NCBI GenBank assembly: GCA_021734595.1
Contig: JAIPIO010000105.1
Coordinates: 1 to 12,231 of the forward strand
DNA: 12,231 nt
DNA from: Kiritimatiellales bacterium
Lineage (GTDB): Bacteria; Verrucomicrobiota; Kiritimatiellia; Kiritimatiellales; Pontiellaceae
Direction: 5' to 3'
The first letter of the stretch is position 1, and each line of letters begins with the position of its first letter. Position numbers and translations under genes: made by a program. Under the pieces are notes generated by a model. The model was not told where the DNA came from. It did not search any database and saw only the letters and a program-made list of their open reading frames with translations. Of this stretch, positions 6,888-12,231 are shown one piece after another.

Positions 6888-7661
6888 TCAACGCCTGCCG
6901 CGACCGCTACTGTGACCGCTGCCGTGTCCGATGGAAATTCCCACTCCCGTGCGGCAGGATGAACCGCTGCTGAAGGAAACAGAACTCCCATGGGATCCGA
7001 TGGAAAAGCTCAACCCGCCGGGCCTATAATGAGAAGAATGGTGGCTTCCGCTGTAGCGATGACTCGGCGTTTTGTAATGGTTCGGATAGCCGTGAACATA
7101 GACGGTCCGGGTGGACGGATAGCTGTACGAATAGCTGTAGCGCCGGGACCGGTCGTATTCCTCCAGCCGCTTTCTTTCCTGCTCGGCCAGTATTTGCGCC
7201 TTCTGCAGTTCGGCCTTCTGCTGCTCGAGTTCAACGCTTAACCGTTCCTGCTTGAGCCTGTCCAGTTCCCGGCTGGCCATGATTTCCTGGCGATCAGCCG
7301 GCTTCATCCACATGCCTTCAAAATGGATCATTCCTTGCGCCAGTTGCTCGCGTTCATAGGCTTCCTGCTCCAGGCGAAGCTTCTCCGCTGCCAGCTGCGT
7401 CTGCTCGAGTCTTCCCTGGCGTTCGGCATAGGCACGCAACCCTTCTGCGATCTCTTTCTGCTGCTGTTCAGAGAGCGCACCAGATGCCAAATCCTTGTAC
7501 TCCACCTGGCATCCGCCGCCTGCATGGGCAATCAGCATGCGCATCGGATCCGCGGAAATGATCGTTACGTTACGATAAACCGTGCCATCGCGTTTGGCGA
7601 TATCTTCTCCAAAGGTGAGCTGGCACCCGCACAGCAACGTAATTATAATCAGATTTCTCAT
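6888..7661 (-). CDS. Secreted coiled-coil protein with Tyr/Ser/His/Gly-rich tail, function unknown
   Basis: A 257-aa exported protein. The ATG at 7661 is chosen because GGAGGTG lies just upstream; an in-frame GTG at 7673 would overlap that site. A hydrophobic signal (about 1-18) contains LCGC, so lipidation at Cys13 is possible. Residues 20-60 ('IAKRDGTVYRNVTIISADPMR') resemble the short SHD1-like 'DGxxYxxV' domain common in Verrucomicrobiota and Planctomycetota secreted proteins. Residues about 65-110 and 125-172 are charged heptad-rich coiled coil, split by 'FEGMWMKPADRQE'. The C-terminus (173-257) is low complexity: 'RYSYSYSYPS', then His/Ser/Gly-rich repeats ending 'GHGSGHSSGRGRR'. It could be a structural or surface protein. 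It lies 87 nt downstream of the aromatic-synthesis gene on the same strand. No function is assigned. Confidence 0.78.
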   Translation of the reverse strand: MRNLIIITLLCGCQLTFGEDIAKRDGTVYRNVTIISADPMRMLIAHAGGGCQVEYKDLASGALSEQQQKEIAEGLRAYAERQGRLEQTQLAAEKLRLEQEAYEREQLAQGMIHFEGMWMKPADRQEIMASRELDRLKQERLSVELEQQKAELQKAQILAEQERKRLEEYDRSRRYSYSYSYPSTRTVYVHGYPNHYKTPSHRYSGSHHSSHYRPGGLSFSIGSHGSSVSFSSGSSCRTGVGISIGHGSGHSSGRGRR

Positions 7662-7748
7662 TTTCACCTCCACCGTTGGTTTAATTCAACTGTATCGCCT
7701 CTTTTCACGGGTTTCGACAGGCAGGGGACTGTTTCGTTCATAGCCCGT

Positions 7749-8837
7749 TCAGTTTGATCCAGCAATGCGGTCCGCCTCCTGCTGGCGGATCGCCTCTTCA
7801 TGCACAGCCTGCATCAGCTCCAGAACAAAGTCGTTGGAAAGGGATAGATTGGCGCCTTTTTCCACCCGGTCCTGCACAATCTCGTTCCAGCGGTGCGGTT
7901 GCAGGGTGGATACATTCTGTTCGCGTTTAAGCCGCCCCATCTCGCGGACGATATTCATCCGGCTGCTGAGCGCATCCAGCAGTTGGTTGTCCAAACCGTC
8001 CACCTCGCGCCGGAGCTGCTCCATGCGTTGCTGGAAATCGCGGCTTTCGCTCTCTTCGTGCGACAAATTCAACTGGGCCATCATTTCCATCAGCTGAGCG
8101 GGAGTCAACTGCTGCTTGGCGTCGCTCCACGCTTCGGGCGGATTGGGGTGGACCTCCACCATCAGTCCGTCATAGAGCAGATCCATCGCCTCCTGCGCCA
8201 CACCGAAGATCAGCTTTGAATCGCCGCAGATATGGCTCGGATCGCACACCATGGGCACCTGCGGAAACTTGCGCTTGAATTCAATCGGTATCTTCCAGTT
8301 CGGATTGTTGCGGTAGACCATTTCGCGCGTGGAGCTGAATCCGCGGTGGATGACCCCCAGCTTGTTTATTCCGGCATTGTGGATACGCTCCAGCGCGCCG
8401 ACCCACAGCCCGATGTCCGCATTGACGGGGTTTTTCACCAGCACGGGAATATCCACGCCTTTGAGGGCATCCGCCAATGCCTGGATGGCAAAGGGGTTGG
8501 GCGTGGTCCGAGCGCCGATCCAGACCATGTCGATATTGAATTCCAGACAGGCCTCCACATGGGCCGGTTCGGCAACCTCGGTACAGACTTTCAGACCGGT
8601 CTCCTGCCGCGCCCGGTCCAACCAGGCCAGCCCCTTGAGCCCGACGCCCTCAAAACTGCCCGGGCGCGTCCGCGGCTTCCAGATGCCCGCGCGCATGATG
8701 CTGACGCCGTCATCGGCCAATGCGCGCGCTGTCTCCAGCACCTGTTCCTCCGTTTCGGCACTGCACGGTCCTGCAATCAGGAACATTTTATCAATCGGCA
8801 GGCCCCAGTCCTTCAGTGGTGTAATATCCATATTCAT
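7749..8837 (-). CDS. Bifunctional DAHP synthase (type I-beta) / chorismate mutase (AroQ)
   Basis: A 362-aa cytoplasmic enzyme for two shikimate-pathway steps: PEP plus erythrose-4-phosphate to DAHP, and chorismate to prephenate. The N-terminal ~245 residues are a class I-beta DAHP synthase: 'IAGPCSAE' (metal-binding Cys25), 'KPRTRPGSFEG' (54-64), 'CDPSH' (His202), 'MVEVHP' (Glu228) and 'WSDA' (Asp239). Residues about 268-352 are a helical AroQ chorismate mutase: 'REVDGLDNQLLDALSSRMNIVREMGRLKRE', with Arg293 and Lys304 at expected positions. This domain order matches the Bacteroidetes-type fusion (Porphyromonas gingivalis), in which the mutase domain mediates feedback inhibition by prephenate; that this copy is regulated the same way is inference. 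No ACT domain is present. The start is uncertain: ATG 8837 is preferred, with GTG 8843 and ATG 8831 possible; none has a strong ribosome binding site. Confidence 0.92.
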   Translation of the reverse strand: MNMDITPLKDWGLPIDKMFLIAGPCSAETEEQVLETARALADDGVSIMRAGIWKPRTRPGSFEGVGLKGLAWLDRARQETGLKVCTEVAEPAHVEACLEFNIDMVWIGARTTPNPFAIQALADALKGVDIPVLVKNPVNADIGLWVGALERIHNAGINKLGVIHRGFSSTREMVYRNNPNWKIPIEFKRKFPQVPMVCDPSHICGDSKLIFGVAQEAMDLLYDGLMVEVHPNPPEAWSDAKQQLTPAQLMEMMAQLNLSHEESESRDFQQRMEQLRREVDGLDNQLLDALSSRMNIVREMGRLKREQNVSTLQPHRWNEIVQDRVEKGANLSLSNDFVLELMQAVHEEAIRQQEADRIAGSN

Positions 8838-8875
8838 AGGCACAGCCTAACCAAACCGCCGCACAGGAGCAAGGT

Positions 8876-8912
8876 TTCCAATCATTGGAAAACTTATTCC
8901 AGATGTTGAGAA
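8876..8912. repeat. Paired-palindrome repeat, copy 4 (one arm decayed)
   Basis: TTCCAATCATTGGAA (a perfect 7-1-7 palindrome), AACTTA, then TTCCAGATGTTGAGAA, an arm with one extra base near its end. It fills the short gap between the TPR gene stop (8914-8916 on the minus strand, 1 nt away) and the DAHP synthase start. Confidence 0.8.
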
Positions 8913-8913
8913 T

Positions 8914-9381
8914 CTATTTTTTATCGATCAGCTCCTGGGCGCGCTTCTTCATCACATCATTGGAGCCCGGATGGCTGACCACCTGCTGGAAGCATTTCAT
9001 CGCCTCAGGCTTGTTTTTCAGCTTCATGTAGGTGTCGCCTTTGCCAATCAGGGCGGAAGCATAGGAGATATCCTTCAATCCCTGCGTGGCCAACACCTTA
9101 TCGAAAAGCACCAGCGCCTCGTCGCATTTTTTCAGCTTGGCCAGGCATCGCCCCAACTTGAGGTCGACCCGCGCAATTTGATCGGCGTTTTTCTGGAGCG
9201 GCAGCGCCTGCTTGTAGGCGGCCATCGCCTCTTCGGACTTGTTCTCCGCAAACAGCTTGTCGCCCGCCTTGATCGCGTCGTCATACGTCGTGAACATCGG
9301 CGCACAGGTTCCGCAGTTTGCAGACGTCCCGGCACAAATACCCAGTACCGCCAAAACCAGCATTGCTCTTTTCGTCATCAT
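8914..9381 (-). CDS. Secreted tetratricopeptide-repeat protein
   Basis: A 155-aa exported protein with a signal peptide (about 1-21, cleavage likely after 'TSA') followed by a Cys pair (NCGTC). Three TPR units follow: about residues 33-62 ('AIKAGDKLFAENKSEEAMAAY'), 67-100 ('ARVDLKLGRCLAKLKKCDEAL') and 105-140 ('ASALIGKGDTYMKLKNKPEAM'). TPR proteins are protein-protein scaffolds; the partner is unknown. The start is firm: AAAAGGAG lies 7 nt before the ATG at 9381. The second codon is also ATG. It heads the minus-strand run of four genes and is divergent from the VWA-like gene across 234 nt. Confidence 0.85.
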   Translation of the reverse strand: MMTKRAMLVLAVLGICAGTSANCGTCAPMFTTYDDAIKAGDKLFAENKSEEAMAAYKQALPLQKNADQIARVDLKLGRCLAKLKKCDEALVLFDKVLATQGLKDISYASALIGKGDTYMKLKNKPEAMKCFQQVVSHPGSNDVMKKRAQELIDKK

Positions 9382-9513
9382 GGTCCTGCTCCTTTTATTT
9401 CTTCCAGATCGACACCGTAACCTATTCCGGTTGCCCGCCCTTGTCCCTGCTTTTTTTGCATCCCGCCCATCGGCAACGCGAATACCGGTTCAGGCTACCA
9501 TTCCCGGCCGAAT

Positions 9514-9549
9514 TTCCAAGCATTGGAACCGTTTTTCCAATGGCTGGAA
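9514..9549. repeat. Paired-palindrome repeat, copy 5, in a divergent intergenic region
   Basis: TTCCAAGCATTGGAA, CCGTTT, TTCCAATGGCTGGAA: arms pair at 13 of 15 positions around a 6-nt loop. It lies between two divergently transcribed genes, so unlike copies 2 and 4 it is not at a transcript 3' end. The rest of the 9382-9615 gap holds a candidate promoter (9575-9604) and no other gene that I can see. Confidence 0.87.
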
Positions 9550-9574
9550 AAATGCGGTCGGCGGATGGATTGCG

Positions 9575-9604
9575 TTGACTCGGGTTTGGGCATTGATCTA
9601 TACA
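9575..9604 (+). promoter_or_regulatory. Candidate sigma70-type promoter for the VWA-like gene
   Basis: TTGACT (9575-9580, one mismatch to TTGACA) is followed by an 18-nt spacer and TATACA (9599-9604, four of six matches to TATAAT). Transcription would start near 9611, only about 5 nt before the ATG at 9616. That fits the lack of any Shine-Dalgarno there and suggests a leaderless or very short leader. This is by eye only. Confidence 0.4.
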
Positions 9605-9615
9605 TTGAATCCTTA

Positions 9616-11079
9616 ATGAACAGTCTAAAGAAAAAGAAGAATATCGCCAACTCCAAGGCTATCCTGTTCAGCATTGGCATCCATGTCTTGATTCTGCTTA
9701 TTGCGGGAAACATCGTGGCGATCCGATTGTATAAGAAGTACCGGGAAGGCGTTAAATTCGAAAGCACGGAACGCCCCAAGCTGGAACTGCGCAAGCTGGA
9801 CATGCAAGTAAATATCCAGAAACCGCTTATGGAACGGATGAACCGCCCGAAAATGAAGCACACCTCCCGGATCACGGCGAGGGGCAAACAGGAGTTCAAC
9901 CTGCCCATGGCGGAAACCTACAGCCGACAGCTTGCACCACCCACTTTCAAGGGTGACTTCGTCAACGACGCCTCCTTGGGATCCCTCATGGAACTCACAT
10001 CCAAGTTCCGTGAAATCACGTTTGGCGTTTCCGAGGTTGAATTCTTTGGCATCAAAGACAAGGGCGAAAAAATTGTATATGTGGTGGATGCCTCCAAGAC
10101 CATGCTCCACGACCGCCGCGGCGGCGCAACTTCCTATCAGATTCTCAAGGACAGCTTCCGGGATATGATTAGCACCATGAAAAGCGCAACGCTGTTCAAT
10201 GTTATTCTGTATGACGGAGACCGGGTGGCAACGTTTTCACCCAAGCTGACCGCAGCGACGGCCGGGAACAAGGACAAGGTGCTGGAGTGGTTCGCCCCGA
10301 TCAACACCATCAGCAACAATTTTTCCGTGATCGGTATTCCGGAAGAAATGGTAAACTACAAGCAAACGGTGAAGTACGACCGGCCTATCAAGGACGAGGA
10401 TGTCGTCGGCTGGCTGAAGGGACTGCAGGCGGCCATCGAACTGAAGCCAGAGGCCATATTCCTGCTGGGTGCGGAATGGGGAAACCAGACCACTGCGAAA
10501 ATGGAAATCTCCTACTTCATGAACAAGGAAAAGTTCCCGGAATACCAGGCATTCTGGGCGTCCACCTATCTTGAAGATGATGACAAGGAGGAACTGGCCG
10601 AATACCTCGATGAGTTTGCGATGATCCGAAAAATAGCGCTGCAGATGATGGAGCTTGAAAACAACGCCCGGCTCGAACAGGGTCTTCCCCCGAAGATAGC
10701 GCATGACTGGGACGATATCCTGATTGAAAACGAGATTGAGATTCCAGAACCGCCACGATCATCCGATTACGAAATCGCGGACATCATCCCCGCCGACACC
10801 CGACATGAAACCGAGGATATCCTTGAGTCGCTGTTTGTGGTTGCGATGGAAAACTACCGGCAGTTGGGCTTCCCGCGTATCAGTTATGTTTTGTTTGTGG
10901 CGGAAAACATACAGCGCAACACGGAACAGGCCGCCGCGAACCTGACGGCGGATGCCAAGTTCAAGGCTCTGGCAAAATTCTGCCGAGGGCGGTTCACCCT
11001 CCTCGTCGGCGAGGACGAGGTGCAAAACCTGCTGAACCAGGATCTAAGGGACTTTGAGGAATACCGGGAGTGGAAATAA
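9616..11079 (+). CDS. Membrane-anchored VWA-like protein
   Basis: A 487-aa protein with a basic N-terminus (MNSLKKKK), one membrane helix (about 15-38, 'ILFSIGIHVLILLIAGNIVAI') and a large exported part. The layout after the helix (basic/Pro-containing, 'RPKLELRKLDMQ') recalls TonB-like and VWA proteins found beside ExbB/ExbD in the PVC group. Residues about 150-290 look like a von Willebrand A domain: 'KIVYVVDASKTM' supplies a MIDAS-like DxSxT (Asp158, Ser160, Thr162), followed by 'LFNVILYDGDRVATF' and 'KPEAIFLLGAEWG'. An acidic helical insert (about 300-400) leads to a second alpha/beta-like region (400-487). The ATG at 9616 is chosen because the frame upstream runs through the repeat element. 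The next gene follows by 1 nt, so the two form an operon. Partner and ligand are unknown. Confidence 0.75.
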   Translation: MNSLKKKKNIANSKAILFSIGIHVLILLIAGNIVAIRLYKKYREGVKFESTERPKLELRKLDMQVNIQKPLMERMNRPKMKHTSRITARGKQEFNLPMAETYSRQLAPPTFKGDFVNDASLGSLMELTSKFREITFGVSEVEFFGIKDKGEKIVYVVDASKTMLHDRRGGATSYQILKDSFRDMISTMKSATLFNVILYDGDRVATFSPKLTAATAGNKDKVLEWFAPINTISNNFSVIGIPEEMVNYKQTVKYDRPIKDEDVVGWLKGLQAAIELKPEAIFLLGAEWGNQTTAKMEISYFMNKEKFPEYQAFWASTYLEDDDKEELAEYLDEFAMIRKIALQMMELENNARLEQGLPPKIAHDWDDILIENEIEIPEPPRSSDYEIADIIPADTRHETEDILESLFVVAMENYRQLGFPRISYVLFVAENIQRNTEQAAANLTADAKFKALAKFCRGRFTLLVGEDEVQNLLNQDLRDFEEYREWK

Positions 11080-11080
11080 T

Positions 11081-12139
11081 ATGCTTAAACCGATTCTAAG
11101 CATTGGCATGTGCCTGTTGTTTCTCGTTGGCGGCGCGACGGCGTACGACAAACGAAAGTTCACCACCAAGGATGGAAAAACCTACGTGGGCAAACTGATG
11201 AAATACTCGCCCACGGATAAGCTGGTGCTGCTCGACATCAAACGGAAAACCCCATTGGCGGACTTTACCGAAGCGGATCAAAAATACATTATGGACTGGT
11301 ACGTGGCACAGGGCTTCATCCTGCCCACCCAACTCAGGATCGAACTGGACGAGCAGCTGTGGGCGCGGCGCAGGTGGAAAAAAAACACGATCCCTTACTG
11401 GCTGGAGCCCTTGAAGATGGAAGGAAAGGAAACTCCCAACCATACAGAGCTGCTCTTCGAGGGGTACGAGGAATACGTAGTAGTGGAATATACCGCCACT
11501 GGCTTTGAAATCAAACTCCGGAACAAGAACAGCTTCCCCCTGGAAAACATTACCGTCGCGCACAAGATCTACTACGAGCAGGAAGAGTTTATCAGAACCG
11601 AAGATATCGTGCTCAGCGCCGAAAACGACTACACGGACACTACCGTCAAGCAAACAGTCAAATCCGGTACCGAGCATATCAAACTCATGGAACCTAATTC
11701 CGAACTGAATCTCTATTCCGCAGTCGCAACCCTCGTTAACTACGAGATTGAGAGAACCGTCAACCTGACCACGGAAGAAGGCGAAGAAGACGAAGACGGC
11801 AACATAAGCGAAGGCAGCACCTCTACCGACTATGGCGATACCATTGAAGGCTTCGGCGAATGGGACGACAGCAACCGCGACCGCGAAGGTAAACTCATCG
11901 GCATCTGGGTAAAAATCAGTTCCACGGACGCCAACGGAAAAACCGTCACCCGCGAGGTCTACAAGCCCGACAACCTGCCCCAGAAAGTGTCATGGGATCT
12001 CCCGCCCGAGCCGGCAGCAGAACCCGCAGCGGAAACAACGGCGGAACCCGGCGCGGAAGCAAAGCCCGAAAGAAAAGCGGAAGAGAAACCGGATTCAGCA
12101 GCACCCGCGACACCGCCCGCCAAAACTGAAGGTGCGTAA
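11081..12139 (+). CDS. Secreted SHD1-like protein with acidic Ala/Pro/Glu-rich tail, function unknown
   Basis: A 352-aa exported protein starting 1 nt after the VWA-like stop; GGGAG lies about 10 nt upstream. The signal peptide covers about 1-21 ('CLLFLVGGATA'). Residues 22-70 ('FTTKDGKTYVGKLMKYSPTDKLVLL') match the SHD1-like pattern, followed by 'FTEADQKYIMDWYVAQG'. The central part (about 120-225) is beta-rich, with 'GFEIKLRNKNSFPLENITVAHKIYY' suggesting an Ig-like or beta-sandwich fold. An acidic Glu/Asp-Gly stretch comes next (about 227-265). The last ~55 residues are Ala/Pro/Glu/Lys-rich (AEPAAE-type repeats), likely unstructured. Tight coupling to the membrane VWA-like protein suggests the two act together at the envelope. 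I do not recognise a specific function. Confidence 0.8.
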   Translation: MLKPILSIGMCLLFLVGGATAYDKRKFTTKDGKTYVGKLMKYSPTDKLVLLDIKRKTPLADFTEADQKYIMDWYVAQGFILPTQLRIELDEQLWARRRWKKNTIPYWLEPLKMEGKETPNHTELLFEGYEEYVVVEYTATGFEIKLRNKNSFPLENITVAHKIYYEQEEFIRTEDIVLSAENDYTDTTVKQTVKSGTEHIKLMEPNSELNLYSAVATLVNYEIERTVNLTTEEGEEDEDGNISEGSTSTDYGDTIEGFGEWDDSNRDREGKLIGIWVKISSTDANGKTVTREVYKPDNLPQKVSWDLPPEPAAEPAAETTAEPGAEAKPERKAEEKPDSAAPATPPAKTEGA

Positions 12140-12148
12140 TCTGCGGAG

Positions 12149-12231
12149 CTATTTCAGTTCCTTGATTCGGACGTTTCGGTACCAGGCATGGCTTCATGCT
12201 GGAAGCTGATACAGCCCTCAGCCGTACCCCC
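12149..12231 (-). pseudogene. 3' end of a DUF1080-like (3-keto-disaccharide hydrolase) gene, apparently frameshifted
   Basis: Only the last codons are in the window. Reading the minus strand from the edge, one frame gives GGTAEGCISFQHEAMP. A second frame then gives WYRNVRIKELK followed by a TAG stop at 12149-12151. Joined, they match the usual C-terminus of DUF1080 proteins ('GxIxFQHexxPVWYRNIRIKEL'). In a single frame neither works: the first frame loses the WYRN ending and the second has a TGA at 12194-12196. A small deletion near 12184-12187 (1 or 4 nt) would explain this. It could be a true pseudogene, an altered tail of a working gene, or a sequencing error. DUF1080 genes are common beside polysaccharide-degrading enzymes in this group. 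Confidence 0.55.

Noticed and set aside
1620..9549. CRISPR array
   Set aside because: The repeats are kilobases apart, in different gaps between genes, with no spacer-length periodicity and no cas genes.
9523..9615. Earlier start (9523) for the VWA-like protein
   Set aside because: That ATG arises within the paired-palindrome repeat, and the candidate promoter lies inside this extension; the basic plus hydrophobic N-terminus begins naturally at 9616.

Overview
The window looks like part of a Gram-negative chromosome from the Planctomycetota-Verrucomicrobiota-Chlamydiota group. The best fit is a marine, polysaccharide-degrading Kiritimatiellota (Pontiella-like) bacterium. This rests on a modular secreted GH29 fucosidase, the tail of a probable DUF1080-type gene, secreted proteins with short 'DGxxY' SHD1-like N-termini, a membrane-anchored VWA-like protein, and intergenic palindromes built on TTCCA...TGGAA. 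The taxonomic call is inference; no rRNA or tRNA gene is present.

Layout. At the left edge is the 3' part of an RseP-type site-2 protease (HExxH end outside the window), followed by a small membrane-anchored protein. After a first repeat element (1620-1655) comes a compact + strand cluster: a DUF6036/AbiEii-like nucleotidyltransferase, a 340-aa winged-helix protein overlapping it by 20 nt, and, 13 nt later with a strong Shine-Dalgarno, an acetolactate decarboxylase with a lipoprotein-type signal. A hairpin repeat (4151-4186) fills the gap to the convergent minus-strand block. In transcription order that block is a secreted TPR protein, a bifunctional DAHP synthase/chorismate mutase, a secreted coiled-coil Ser/His/Gly-rich protein, and the GH29 fucosidase. 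From a divergent intergenic region (9382-9615), a VWA-like membrane protein and a secreted SHD1-like acidic protein run rightwards as a likely two-gene operon. The right edge holds the last codons of a minus-strand DUF1080-like gene that seems to carry a frameshift.

How it fits together. The genes are mostly cell-envelope, secretion and carbohydrate functions plus one shikimate-pathway enzyme; they do not form one pathway. Three things stand out. (1) Five 36-bp paired-palindrome elements (15-bp arm, 6-nt loop, 15-bp arm) sit only in intergenic gaps, two of them within 1 nt of a stop codon. (2) The nucleotidyltransferase/winged-helix pair resembles toxin-antitoxin or AbiE-type modules, but the first catalytic Asp appears replaced by Tyr. 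(3) The GH29 enzyme lacks the usual active-site His pair and carries two C-terminal accessory domains after a very lysine-rich linker. No intergenic stretch exceeds 300 bases.
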